Shown here: one piece after another, positions 51,827 through 63,317 of the stretch
Position numbering within the stretch: the stretch's first letter is position 1
Layout: every line of letters begins with the position of its first letter
From: Cladorrhinum sp. PSN259
Taxonomy: Eukaryota > Ascomycota > Sordariomycetes > Sordariales > Podosporaceae
Length of the DNA: 64,000 nucleotides
Direction: 5' to 3'
NCBI GenBank assembly: GCA_033725935.1
Contig: MU867081.1
Location: 434,001 to 498,000 of the forward strand
Notes under the pieces: model-generated
Database searches by the model: none
What the model was told of the DNA's origin: nothing
Seen by the model: the letters and a program-made list of their open reading frames with translations, nothing else
Translations under genes and position numbers: made by a program

Positions 51827-54540
51827 CTAATGAAAAGACCCAACAGGCGGTCCAAACGTCTCCCCGGGAGCCAAAGTCTTCAACCTACATGCCTTGGCCT
51901 CGCACCCCTGGGCAGTAACGGTATTCCCCCACCAATCCAAGCTCCTATTATTCCACTGCAGCGCAAAGAACATGATGATAGCAGCGATGGCAATCCCAGA
52001 ACTGAAAGCGGCCGACAGCACAAAGTTGTACTTGGACCAAAAGGCCAGATACCTCGGCTTGACGTACATCCAGCTCAGCCAGGCGATGGGCACGGCAGGC
52101 CAGACGTAGCTCATGTTGTAAGGCGCCCAGTAGATGCAACCGTAGATCAAGGCGACGGGATGAATCTGTCGCATCCACCGGGATTTGGGAAACCGCCTCT
52201 GCATTAACCAGAACCCGAGGGGGATTACGACTCCCAGAGGCCAGCCGACTAGCATAGCGGTGTATTGACCACCCGCACCAAACACCTTTTTGGGTCCGAC
52301 GGTTCCCCACAGGACGGCGGCGGTGAAGAAGGTGTTGATTCCCGGGCAGGTATAGTGCTGCTTCTGGTCAGGCGTGCACACGCCCTCGATCTGGTTCATC
52401 TGAAAGTTGAGCACGCCGATGCAGACAAACGTGGAGACGAGAGTGGCAATCATTTGCGCGAAGAAGGTGTGTCTGGGTGGGATGTGCACGTAGTGGGCCA
52501 GCTTCAGGTCGTTGGAGAACCAGACGGCGTGGGCGCAGGTAATGTACCCAAACGCCTTGAAGTAGTTCATCGCCAGGGCGTTGCCCTCGACCCAGGACCC
52601 GCCGATGAACTCTGCCAGGACGTTGAGCGTCACTTCTATGCCCGTCATCGACTTGACCATGCCGACCGGGATGACGAAGATGATGCAAAGGATGAGGCCG
52701 TAAAAGACCACGCCCGGGCTCGTGTAGGTTTCCCAGCCTGCGATGCCGGCTATGCCAAAGGCGATGGCGACCACCAAGACGATGAGGAACCACCACTCGG
52801 GTACTTCGGGGTACGAAGCCATGAGTCTGTTGTGGACGTCCCTGTACTGGCCGATTTCTGTGTTTTTGTTCTTGCGGAAGCTGTTGATCAGGTTCTTGAA
52901 GCCCATGACTACCTCGGCCTGGTGGTAGAGGTAGATGTACATGAGCGTGGCCGGGTAGATGGCGAAGAAGAAGATGTAGATTGTGAGATTACCCGCCGAA
53001 AGAAACGGCGGCGAGTACGACTCGTACTTGGCAGCGTCAAAAAGGCCGTGCGAGTCGATGGCGCGGGAGACGTTGTACAGCTTGCCGGTGTTGTCGTAGA
53101 CGCGGTTCGAGTTGATGGGGAGGTAGGCCGTGTGGTACGTGTTTGTGTACCAGATGGCGAGGACGACGAAAAAAGAGGCCAACATGCCCAGGAACCGGTT
53201 GAAGGTGCTGAAGAAGGGAACCATGAGCGGGTCGAGCGCGTCAAAGAGTAGGATGTTCCAGTCGAATGTCGGCCAGGGGTTGATTCCCAGGCCGTTGTTG
53301 AATCCCGTGATTGTGTTGAGGTGCAGGTTGTCCGGGGCGATCCATGTCATCCAGCTGAATAAGCTGAGAGCCGTGAAGATCCAGTTGGGGAACCAAAAGT
53401 AGACAAACATGGCGCCGAAGGAGATGAGGAAGAACTTGTAGCGAGAGGAGCGGTATACTTTCTTGAATGGCCCTTCCACGGGGACGTTGGTCTCGGTGTG
53501 GAAGGCTTGGTTCAGCGCAATGGTAACGAGCGATGCCGGCCATACGCACGAGGCCGGGTACACCAGGAAACGCCGCGTCAGGCCGGCCATGCCGTATCCG
53601 ACAAAGTTGGTACCAAGGGAAATGAGGATCTGGTAGGCAAAGGAACCTGCGTAGCTCTGGTTGAAGTAGGCCGGAAGGTACTGACTCCAGATGATGTAGT
53701 TGGTGTATGGGATTTGGTATGCGACATTGGCCATAATGGTGATCAACATGTGCTCCTTCTTGGAGAACGGGCCGGGGTTTAAGCTGTGGCGCACTCCAAA
53801 CAGTGTAAAGCCCCAGTCGGGGAGGAACCTGTCGCAGGCTTTGCCGATGGGAAAAGCCAACATCTGGGCAACGTTGGATAAGATGGTGATGGTGGGCTGG
53901 CGGATGGAGAAGAGCTGGTTGATGAAACCCAGCAGAGCCGAGAAGGCCAGTCCAATAATCCAGACACGGATGGTAGAGCAGGGCATGGACGGATCGTCAT
54001 GGTTGTCGACGACGGCGCGCACTTCGGCATATGGGCTGTTGTTGGTGATCAAGGCGGCTTCAAGCTTCATCTCGTAGATTAGGTCCTCGTGTTTCTCGGG
54101 GTTCTCAAATACGGCTTCGTTTCCAAGGAACTCCTTGATCTTGACAAGCGTGGTGTGGGGAAAGTTGGGGTCATTTTCATGAATTTCGAGGACGTTGGTC
54201 ATCAGCTAGCAGCATGTTTAGTTCGGTTGGTTTTGGCGTGAATCTCTTTACACTTACAGCTCTGACTTCCTCGGTAGTCATCTGGCCAGCCAAAGCCTTT
54301 GCCTCTTGGAGGTCTTTGTCGGTCATGTTGAGGTCACTGCCGAGGGGTTGTAAATCTCAGAGGAGGCTGCATCCCTGCTGCTGATCTAGTTTCTACTTAC
54401 CGCTCAACGGCACCTTCGTCCATAGTGACGGCATTGTCAATGGCGTATGGCGTCTTCTCTTCTCGTTGGACCCCTCCGACGCTTGGATCAATGTCGGAGG
54501 GGTCTGAGGGAACTCTTGTGACTTTCTCGTCGTCGCCCAT
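51827..54540 (-). CDS. Oligopeptide transporter, OPT family
   Basis: Three exons, 54401-54540, 54258-54336 and 51827-54205, splice in phases 2 and 0 to 865 aa. The first ~140 residues are polar and cytosolic (MGDDEKVTRVPSDPSD...). About 14-16 membrane segments follow. Family signatures are SLNPGPFSKKEHMLITIMANV (NPG motif) in the second quarter and YVHIPPRHTFFAQM (the KIPPR-type motif) in the second half. OPT proteins import tetra- and pentapeptides, glutathione or peptide-metal complexes by proton symport at the plasma membrane. The C-terminus ends soon after the last membrane segment, without a truncated look. It is convergent with the ankyrin-HET gene, 115 nt apart. Nearest function: peptide uptake as a nitrogen or sulfur source. 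Confidence 0.93.
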
Positions 54541-56029
54541 GGCTCCAAGTTGACACGGAAAGTGTTGAGACAAAATAGAGTTGGCGAAGAGGAGTGAGAG
54601 ACAGGCACAGAATTCCAGCACCACGGGTCTGGGGGAACGCAGGGTTGATCAATTTAATATCCCCGCAAGCATTCACATGAACGAGCTCAGTTCCAACAAT
54701 ATCCAAAGTGGCGGATAATAACTCGCCTATCACGGGCTACATCCTTATCGAAACCGCGACGTCGGTAAATGATACCTTCTGCATCGAGAAGGTCTGTCCA
54801 CTGTGTGATCATTCGGACGCGCACTCTCGGGTCCAACATGGCGCTGGAGTTGTGCTTGGGAAACAGTGCGAAGTCCAAGACTCCATTCTCTTCATGTTCT
54901 CTTGAAAAGTTGTTTCAGTAAGTGACATACGCGGGGGACCTGGGTGAGATTGCTCTCTGTTTGAGACATGACACACGGCAAGACGATGGAGTTTCTGGCG
55001 GCAAAATTGAGGGGCGACTGGCAGGAGAGGGAGGACCGCGGTACGTATCTCAAGAGGGTTGCACTTACGATGGGGACTGATGGGAGGGGATTGGCACCGA
55101 CGTGGTATTTATTCCCCCAATCAATGGCAAAAGTTGAATCAAGCTTTTTCGGGCCGTCTAAGGTTCTGATGATGGCTGTGGTTGATTTTATCCACATTGT
55201 TTTCCTTTTCCATTCGCAATGTCTTATCCGCACCATACCAGCTTGCTACTCTGAGCAATTGCGAGTATCTTCTTAACACAGTATACATGCCGTGCAGCCA
55301 AACGCTACATGCACTGTTTCTCAAGCATTGATAAGCATGATAAACAAAACACCTTCCATTGCAGGTTATCACTGTACCAAGCTGATGATCAGACAGGTCA
55401 GAAGGGGTATTTGATAGCATAGGCTTGCTGTTGATTGAGTCTGCTTTAAGAAGCTGTTTTGGGCAATGGTTGCGGTTTGATGTAACTCCCGGACACAAAT
55501 CTCCAAACCTCTTGCCAGCATTACCCTTAGCGCTGCGGCAGGGGGTAGGATTCAACCATTTAACATACCTACGCAGACGCTGCATGTTAAATTAATACTC
55601 GATCGGGCTCCTCTACGGCAACAGTGTGAATGTAATGGTAGCAAAAAGTGGCACCGAGAGAACAATTTATTATTAAAGATCAAGGTGTCTTTGAGGCCAC
55701 TCAGTTCGTGCTGCATCTAAATTGCTTTCCAAACACCACTCAAGACGTCGAACTGCTTACATGCTTCACGCGTCGCACTGTACGGAATACGCAATGCTAT
55801 TGTTTATCCGATTTCGGACCAATGCACTGCAACCAACACAAGTATGCGAACAGGGGTGCTCTACCCCTCATGGCAGCCATGTGCACTCCAAATGTACGAT
55901 CCTTAACCTCCCATGGCAACATGTGCAAACATAAACAACAAAGATGACCGAACAAGATTGTTTAAAGTGCGAAATCGAAATCAAAAAAGAAAATGAACAA
56001 CAACATCCGATCACCAACCACGACAATGA
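54541..56029. other. Intergenic: OPT promoter and lost 5' part of kinase remnant
   Basis: About 1.5 kb with no supported gene. I looked here for the missing N-lobe of the fructosamine-kinase remnant and did not find it. Short frames at 54,968-55,276 and 55,648-55,947 lack recognisable features. Confidence 0.45.
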
Positions 56030-56933
56030 GCTTCAACCAATCAGCATCAAAGAAATGCTTTTATCCCCTATCCACAAGCCTTTGGTTGTTACAAGATCGG
56101 GAAGCCGGAGACTTACTTCTACCTCTCCGAGTTTGTCGATATGGATGTTACCACTGCCCCTGATCCAGCAGAATGGACTGCCCGTCTTGCAGCAATGCAC
56201 AAGGCCTCTGTTTCCCCCACCGGAAAATTCGGGTTCCCTGTAAAAACTTGTGATGGCAAGCTCGCTCATACCGTCGACTGGGATGCCTCATGGGCATCCT
56301 TCTACCGCAAACTCCTGCTTGGGGTGTGCGAGTTGGACCTTGAAACCAACGGACCATGGCCAGAACTCGAGCGCGCAACTGCCCAGATCTGCGGCGTAAT
56401 CATTCCTAAGCTCCTCGACAACCTGCGCACATCCGAAGGGGAACCAATCAAGCCCTGCATCATACACGGCGACTTATGGGACGGAAACATGGGCATCAAC
56501 AAAAAGACAGGCGACACTCTCCTCTTCGACGCCGGCTCTTACTTCGCGCACAACGAGATGGAGCTCGGCCACTGGCGGTGCGAGTTTACCTCTGTATTTC
56601 GAGCCCAAGTCTACACGCAACAGGACCTCCGTTATTACCCTCCTGCCGAACCTGCAGATGAGTTTGACGATCGTAATCGGCTGTACAGCCTCAAGGGCGC
56701 GATCAATTACTCGGCCGGACACCTAGACACACCCCTACGAAAGACGTGAGTTGGATTCCACAGGCCTTTAACAGTCTCCTTTTTCTGATCTTGCTTACAG
56801 AGCATACAATAACATGTGTTATCTTGTTGATAAATACGCCCCCATCGACGGAATCGATAAGTATGATGTATTGATTGACCCATCCGTCACTGGAGCACGG
56901 ATCGTCCCTCATCTTGCCGAAGGCTTAATCTGA
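56030..56933 (+). pseudogene. Fructosamine-3-kinase-like protein, N-terminal part missing
   Basis: Two exons (to 56,745, then 56,801-56,933, phase 2) keep most of a fungal FN3K/aminoglycoside-phosphotransferase-fold protein. It runs from AFIPYPQAFGCYKIGKPETY through FYLSEFVDMD, the catalytic loop IIHGDLWDGNMG and the metal-binding LLFDAGSYFAHNEMELGHW to the C-terminal ...PHLAEGLI and a stop. The frame is closed by TGA at 56,027-56,029, and the first ATG is at 56,141, after conserved sequence has begun. The N-lobe with the nucleotide-binding loop and Lys (normally about 80-100 residues) is not found upstream. Without it the product could not bind ATP normally. So this is most likely a 5'-truncated pseudogene, though an unrecognised distant first exon cannot be excluded. 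Confidence 0.75.
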
Positions 56934-57331
56934 GTGAAAACAAATAAACTGTCTTTTTTGTTCTCTAGCTACTCTAAATAAATAAACGCAATCTGCTTCA
57001 CGTGTTGAACATGCTATAGCAGGCTATTAGCCGCGTTTGTTGTGAAACGAATGTGTTTTCCTTTCAAGTTCTCCAAATCCATATCCCAAGTTTTGCCCTT
57101 TTTTCTTTCTCCTTTTTCTTTCTTTTTGTGAATCAGTCAGGTGTCATGTTTTTCTGATTTCAATTAACCGGCCAGCCTCCTGAACGAATGTATGTAAGCT
57201 CCTTGCTTCCATCTCACCGAACCCCTCTCTAGTTACTAGTAATGGTCAGCTCTATCTATCATCAACACACTAAGGAGATGGTGTCGTACTATGTTTTACT
57301 CACTCTGGGCACTCATGGTTTGCGCGCACCC
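56934..57331. other. Intergenic, nothing recognised
   Basis: About 400 nt with a pyrimidine-rich run at 57,095-57,130. It is flanked by convergent stops. Confidence 0.4.
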
Positions 57332-57685
57332 TTAACGAGGGCAATCTCCGCCATCAGAATAGGAGCTCAAGGCGTGAGCAGTGCCGCCGAGGTTGAAGCA
57401 CTGGTTCTTCGGAATTTGGTTGACGCCCTGGGCGCAACCGGAGTCGAGTACCTTGCCCGCACAGGCTTGCGGCTCGTATGCATCCAGCCTTTGATAGGTT
57501 CCACCCCCTGTTATCATGATGTAGGAACGGAAGCCGCCTTTGGTGTAGGCACAAGTGTTGTCATAGACGTTCCTCTGCTCAACCAGAGTGCCTTGGCAGT
57601 TGTCATCTGAGTAGAGTTTGACAACGTAGGCGTTTGAGGTGGCAAGCAGAGACAAGGCTCCGAGGGTAATCTGAGACAGCTTCAT
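57332..57685 (-). CDS. Small secreted six-cysteine protein
   Basis: Intronless, 117 aa. Residues 1-19 (MKLSQITLGALSLLATSNA) are a signal peptide. The mature part of about 98 residues has six Cys, at DNCQG, NTCAY, QACAG, SGCAQ, NQCFN and GDCPR, enough for three disulfides. The pattern VVKLYSDDNCQG recalls small secreted beta-sandwich proteins widespread in ascomycetes, but I do not assign a family. Such proteins include effector candidates and cell-wall-associated proteins. The gene has its own promoter, with the GAT microsatellite 255 nt upstream. Role unknown; secretion is a confident inference. Confidence 0.82.
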   Translation of the reverse strand: MKLSQITLGALSLLATSNAYVVKLYSDDNCQGTLVEQRNVYDNTCAYTKGGFRSYIMITGGGTYQRLDAYEPQACAGKVLDSGCAQGVNQIPKNQCFNLGGTAHALSSYSDGGDCPR

Positions 57686-57938
57686 GTTTTTGGCGGTTGA
57701 TCGTCAAGATGTTTGTGTGATGGCAGGTTGCAAAGAAGATCGAGAGGTGGGTTGATGATGGAAGTGAGTAAGAGTTCTGAAGACCCAGAGACTGCTTCTG
57801 TCGCCTTTTAATACTTGTTTCTAGTATTTGACCTCAGCTATGGCAACTCGGGTTATTGGATACCAAGTCTGCCCGAATACGCTCCATTTACTCCGTACGC
57901 TCAAAAGCAACCGACCTTCAAGAAAGATCTCAATTTCA

Positions 57939-57940
<2 letters not shown>

Positions 57941-57970
<30 letters not shown>
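57941..57970. repeat. (GAT)10 microsatellite
   Basis: Ten perfect GAT copies, then CAATGATGA. It lies upstream of the six-Cys secreted protein gene. Confidence 0.95.
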
Positions 57971-58156
57971 CAATGATGACAGCTTGTGATTTGCAAGCTA
58001 ACGAGTCCCGCAAGCTCCGAAGATCACTGAAGTAGAGCACGAGACAGACTAGATAGGGTTGAGAGGGAAAAAGGGCATTCAGCCGAGCGTACAATAGCTC
58101 TTAGCCTGCCTTGGCATCTGCATCTTCTTCATATATTAACTCTTCAGTGTTGTCTA

Positions 58157-58297
58157 ATACGCACCTTGGCAGCCATATAGGTCTCACCTAAGATTGTGCT
58201 TGTAAACTCGCTAAGGTCTAATCCATATTTACCGTTCAAAGGCAGAGATATGGATTTGTCATAGACCACGGATACTGCGGCGTGCCAAGGTGCGTAT
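58157..58297. mobile_element. 141-bp foldback element, MITE-like
   Basis: A perfect 15-bp inverted repeat, ATACGCACCTTGGCA at 58,157-58,171 and its complement at 58,283-58,297, encloses a second inverted pair AATCCATAT (58,220-58,228) and ATATGGATT (58,248-58,256). A GGTCTA/TAGACC pair flanks the inner stem. The whole can fold into one imperfect hairpin. No coding capacity. A small foldback transposon fits; a structured regulatory RNA is possible. Confidence 0.6.
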
Positions 58298-58614
58298 AGG
58301 GTCAACAAAAGGATGCGTATTCGTCAGCAATGTCTCAAAGCCTCACTGCTTAACAGTAATATAACATGTTACTTCAACTAGAGCTATTCCGGCAAGAATA
58401 TGCAAAATATTGTTCTCATGATTACAGGCAGCACTTGGCTCCTGTTGTGTTGCCGGCATATTTCGGTGAAGCATTACAGCATTTGACCATGATCGCCCCC
58501 GCCACAACCACAACTACCCTAACCAAAACATTTCCCTCTGTCGGTTCCTCTGATGCGTTATTCAAGGAGATTCGTTCCTTCAACCAAGCACAAGCCATCG
58601 ACAAAACACTCAAG

Positions 58615-59487
58615 TCATCCACAAATCCAACTCGCCTCCACCTTCCAATCACCACACCACTTGTCAACATTCGCACCGTCCCTACACTTCCCCAGCTCTT
58701 GTTCTTTGTTATTTCTCCCTATCGTTCTATTAACGCTCCAATTAACCCATGTACCCTGACCACACCCGTTCCACGTGTATGTTATTCCATCCGGCAGCGT
58801 GACTGGAAAACCACACGGGTTCTGCTTGTAAGTATCACTCATGATCTGAAAAATGCATGGCTGCGAGGGGAGGAAGACTATTTCAAGCGACTGATCATCT
58901 TTATATGCGCGTCCGACTATGATTTGTGATGATGGTGAGCCACTGGTGCGGGGTTGGGGCTGGGTTGGGGAAGTGGTTGCAATCGTGGTAATAAAGACTG
59001 TTGTTATGTGACTATTGTGCTGTTAGTATATCTGCATTGAGTTGATAGCTGACAATTATTTTCAGAGTTTTGAAACCCAGAATATGGTCCTATACCTGGT
59101 AGTCGCTGAATTCTCGAGTAAAGTTGTAGTCTGCTCTGTAGTTTTCCTCTGCTTATTGGACATGGTTAGCCTACCAGCAATACCGCCTCCTGTTGCTCCG
59201 ATCGCTGCCACAACTGCCAGAACCAAGAGGAGTACGCGATGCCTTCTCCACCACGTCTTCGGAGGTTGTTGAGGGTGTTGCGAGACAGGTACTGAAGGCC
59301 TTTCCGATGTCTGCCCAGTGCTCAATGAGACCGATCCCACATCTCCGAGATTCTTTGGCAGATTCGGCCCGCTGCAAACTTCCGGAAGGTCATTCTGGCA
59401 GTGAACCTCGGGAAAATTGTTGTCATGGAGGGTTTGTGGTAGAGCACTGTGGTTGAAAGTGTCAGAAATATTCCGTTGCTGCTCCAT
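58615..59487 (-). CDS. Single-pass membrane protein with extracellular Cys-containing domain
   Basis: Exon 1 (59096-59487) and exon 2 (58615-59011) splice in phase 2 over an 84-nt intron to 262 aa. Residues 1-80 are polar, Pro/Ser-rich and cytosolic (QHPQQPPKTWW). RRHR precedes one transmembrane helix near 83-106 (VLLLVLAVVAAIGATGGGIAG). Then comes a Thr/Ser/Pro-rich stalk (TTVFITTIATTSPTQPQP) crossing the splice site. The C-terminal ~75 residues form a Cys-containing module, NPCGFPVTLPDGITYTWNGC to CGDWKVEASWICG, with two N-glycosylation sequons (NWS, NRT). The layout matches fungal type II-like surface or sensor proteins of unknown function. The intron is inferred from the in-frame join of stalk to Cys module; the stretch just before SDTYKQ is the least certain part. 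Confidence 0.68.
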
Positions 59488-59639
59488 ACTACAAAGTCAA
59501 CCGTTGTGCTCGCTGTTCAAGGGATATAACCATTGTGAAAAGATTAACCCGTTTGACTCCGCAGAGATAACAGTTTTCGCCTTCAAATCAATGTCGCGTT
59601 CCATCCCGTCAAGTATTAAGCTCTCACATTTCCCTATCC

Positions 59640-62600
59640 ATGGATCCCATTTCTGCGCTCAGTCTTGCAGCAAATATCTTCCAAGTGATTGGCTTCGGCC
59701 TTGACGTGATCAGCGTCGCGTCCAAGATTCATCAGTTGGGCAGCAACGCGCAGATTGACGATCTCTTAAGATCGGGAAAGGTGCTAGACGCTACGGCTAA
59801 TCTCATTGAGACAGAACGACCACGACTGGAGCACCCCGATGATCAAGATGAAGCCTTTCTTCGCAATGTCACATCGGGGTTACGGGCCAGTCGTGAAATC
59901 GGTGGCCTGGTAAACAAGATACAGCTCGCAACTGAGAAATCCAAAAGACTTCCTCCAATTCGCACTCAGACCGGCCTGGTTGGAAAGCTGCAAAATGTGG
60001 CTCCAAAGCCGACTAAACCGTCAAAACGCATTACCGACAGCATCTGGGAGGCGTTCCAAACAATCTGGAACAAGGACAAGATTGATGCGCTAAGAATCCA
60101 GCTGAGCGAGGAGAGGGCCAACTTGCAGCTATACGCATCCGTCTCCATCAAGGCTAAGCTTGATAAACAAGCCATCAGAATTGACGACATTGTTGCTCAG
60201 CTGGAAGGCCAGAGCAGGACGCTCCTGGTCGAGTTCACGTCTAGCTTCGACGGCCTGAAAGCACAAAGCGACAGCATTCTCCAACATCAAGTCCAGAGTG
60301 AACGACTCGCGGCTGCACGCCATCAGGAAATCCTCGATGCCTTCCGCAGCTATGGCACAGGGGTGCCCCTTTCTGTATCAAACCGTCCGTCTCTTGATCA
60401 TAATCAGGTGAAACGTATTCGGCAAACCGTCCTCTCGTCCTTGTGGTATCCTCCAATGAGAGACCGGGAAGACGATGTTCAGAAGGCGTACAAGTCAACA
60501 TTGACGTGGATTCACAGCACCCCAGACGACGGGATTGAAAGCCAGTGGGACGATTTCGGCGAATTTCTCAAGTCTGGAGTAGGCACTTACTGGGTAGCCG
60601 GCAAAGCGGGATCAGGAAAAAGCACCTTGATGAAATTGATGTTTCAACACCAAAGGACCAAAGAGCTTCTTCGTGTATGGACGGGAGACGAAGAGGAAGA
60701 AACAAAGGTCGAAGAGCGCAACATGAAAGCACGAGAAGAAGACGCGGCGAGAAAAAAGTCGAGAGACGTGTATGACCTGGACACAAATGAGGCCGACACA
60801 CCGTTGAGGGAGGAAAGATGGAAAGATAGGCTCGTGATGGCCAACTTCTTTTTCTACTATAAGGGCTCCGCACTTCAGAAGTCCGAGGCCGGCGTGTTCC
60901 GGTCCCTCCTTTACCAAATTCTTGCCGCCAACCCCGACCTAATCGAGCTTGCCTTTCCAGAGAGATACAGCGCCCTCTCTTTATCTGGTAACGCAACGAC
61001 ATTTGAGCCCAGCGTTCAGGAGCTGAAACGGGCACTCACCAATACGATTCAAACCCGGCGGTTGACCCCTGACTCACCCATATTCTTCTTCGCCATTGAC
61101 GGGCTGGACGAGTACGACTCCAACTATTCCGGAATCGAAGAACTCGCCAAATATTTCAAAGATCTCGGCTCCTTTTCCAATGTGAAACTTGTTCTTTCGA
61201 GCAGACCTGAGATGGTGTTTGTGCACGTCTTTTCAGGCTGCCCCAGCCTCCACCTTCACGATCTTACCGGCCAAGACATTCTCAACTTTGTCAATGACGA
61301 GTTCGCACAGCACCGCCCGTTCAGAAGTCTCTCTCTCGAAGCCCGGCCGAGGTTGACAGCTTGAAGACCGAGATTGTCGAGGCGTCGTCGGGAGTGTTCC
61401 TTTGGGTTCATCTCGTGGTCCGCTCACTGCTTCAGAGTCTCTTATCGGGCTTTGACAACATCGATGACCTTCGATCACGAGTTCAAGAGCTCCCCACTGA
61501 TCTCAAGCCTTTGTTTCGGCACATGTGGGACAGAATTCCGATAGAGGGACGGTACCGCGAGCAGGCCTCGCGTCTACTTCAGCTTGCGGAAACGGGCACC
61601 GCACTCGGAAAACACCTCAGTCTTGTCGGAGTCTCATTTGCCCAGAGCTGCAACTTGCAAAACGCAATTGAGGCTGAGCTGCAGCCCATGAAAGACGAAG
61701 AAGCCGAATTCCAGATGGAGAGAACACGGGCACAGATCCTGAGTTCCTGCATGGGGCTCGTCGAAATACGCAAACGCACCACCTACGAAGCACCTAAAAA
61801 CGTGGAAGGGGATCCGTACCCCAACCTTCCAGAAAGGAAGCAGAAGCATCCACATGTTGCATTCATTCATCGCAGCGTTTACGAATTCATCTCCGCTGGC
61901 GATGTGCGTCTTGAGCTTTTAAAGGCATCCTCACCAACCGTGGACCAGTCCCCCGAATCATCCCTTCTTGCCTCCGCGCTCTTGAGATTGAAAACCACTG
62001 GCCCCTTCTTTCCCGAATGGCTCGACATCTTGGCGCTAAACTGTCTTTTCAGATCCCGCCAGCTGGAGAAAGCAGCAGGAGTGTCACCGTCGGACGCTAT
62101 TAATGAACTAAACCGGGTCATGTCACGGCGCCTCAACACCTTCTTTGGCATGCCCGCGTCCTTGGCAGAGCGAAGACCGCCGCTCCACTGGTCTCAGGTT
62201 GCCACCGTGTACCGAGACCGGAAGGGGCAGATTGTTCAGCAGCTTGTCAGCACTGATCCCGCACTCGACTGCAAGGATGATCTTTTATCATTGGCAGTCC
62301 AATCTGGCCTCGAACTCTTCGTCCAAGAAGCAATAACACGGGGGCCTCCGAGTCCAAAGCCAGGGAAACCGCTCCTGGCCTATGCCTTGGGTCCTAATAC
62401 CATTCTGGCGCAGTTCACGGGCCAGCTTCCATTGCAACTGAGCATGGTTGACTTGTTGCTGAAACACGGACAAGACCCAAACCAGGTTTGGGGGTCCCAG
62501 AGCGTTTGGGCGACATTTCTCTGCAATTTGTTTACCAATACAGCGTCCACTGACGGGGCCGTGAAACTGAGCAGTGTCAGATGGGAACACCTCGAAATTT

Positions 62601-62965
62601 TGAAGCTCATGATTCTTCGCGGCGCGCATCCAGCTGTCACTTTTCAGACAAGCGCGAGAAACCAAGATGATAATAATCTTGCAAGTCAGTCTCGGCTCGG
62701 GTTGAAGGAGGCATGTCAGCTCCTCGTTGAGGGACGGTGCTTCTTTAAAGGGGAGGAATTCAAGGCTAGGGCGCTATCACTAGAGATAATCAGTCTTGTT
62801 ACAGAGCGGGAACCGAGAATAAAGCAAGAACCGGCGGAACCAAAACAAGTGGATCAGCCGGTCACCAACTCGGAAATTTCTCAGTCTCTAGGTCGAGACA
62901 AGTGTCATAAAAAGTCGGAGTGGTTAAGAGTCAAGTTTGGAAGATTTAAAAGGACCCGTATATAG
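59640..62965 (+). pseudogene. NACHT-domain NTPase (NLR-like), disrupted by a frameshift
   Basis: Frame 1 runs 59,640 to a stop at 61,364 (574 aa). A second frame continues with no Met codon at 61,361 and reaches 62,965 (about 534 aa). Frame 1 has an N-terminal helical region (MDPISALSLAANIFQVIGFG), a coiled charged region, Walker A WVAGKAGSGKSTLMK near 321, a ~45-residue charged insert, NFFFYYKGSALQKSEAGVFR, and Walker B FFFAIDGLDEYDSN near 481, followed by KLVLSSRPE. Frame 2 resumes exactly where family members read ...SLKTEIVEASSGVFLWVHLV and contains the winged-helix-like region, then an ankyrin-like end (LSMVDLLLKHGQDPN). The shift lies near 61,338-61,352 (CGAAGCCCGGCCGAGG). No intron with a plausible length and phase fits. 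It is thus a recently broken gene or an assembly error. Intact members act as fungal immune-like receptors. Confidence 0.88.
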
Positions 62966-63257
62966 CAGCTAATTTGATACCATCTGGCGCAGCTCACCAT
63001 TTCCCCAACCCTCACCTTGCTCCTTCCTAGACGTAAGATGTTGATCTCCTCAGTGGCAGGTGCCGGGGAGGAGGTTGGAAAGGGAAAGAGTCCGGTGTGC
63101 TTGCTCGGCTCGCGTGCAGGCTAGGTCGCGCTTGTCAACTTTGAACCGTTCTGGTAACTCTGCCAACTGACATTGCTACCGCTAAGCTCACATCACCTCA
63201 AGCAAGCTGCCTGCCTTCTCCTCCCAAGTTTATAGGACATCTATATTTTCAGTTGTC
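62966..63257. other. Intergenic, upstream of oxygenase remnant
   Basis: About 290 nt. No gene. A TATA element follows at 63,258. Confidence 0.4.
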
Positions 63258-63265
63258 TATAAATA
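63258..63265 (+). promoter_or_regulatory. TATA box of the Ppo-like remnant
   Basis: TATAAATA, followed about 60-100 nt later by the first coding-like sequence of the oxygenase remnant. The promoter therefore seems to survive although the coding part does not. Confidence 0.45.
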
Positions 63266-63317
63266 CCAAATCACTGGGTGGTTCCTCTTCCGTTTCCCTA
63301 TTCCATCTTCAACTTAA

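Larger units (their letters stand above)
57686..58614. other. Intergenic with microsatellite and foldback element
   Basis: About 930 nt separating two minus-strand genes. It contains the GAT microsatellite (57,941-57,970) and the foldback sequence (58,157-58,297). No gene is supported; plus-strand frames at 58,366-58,929 are a shadow of the next gene's 3' part. Confidence 0.5.

Noticed and set aside
61327..61359. A 33-nt GT-AG intron that might explain the NACHT frame change
   Set aside because: Its length is a multiple of three and does not shift the frame; the join also creates a stop, and it is shorter than any normal intron here.
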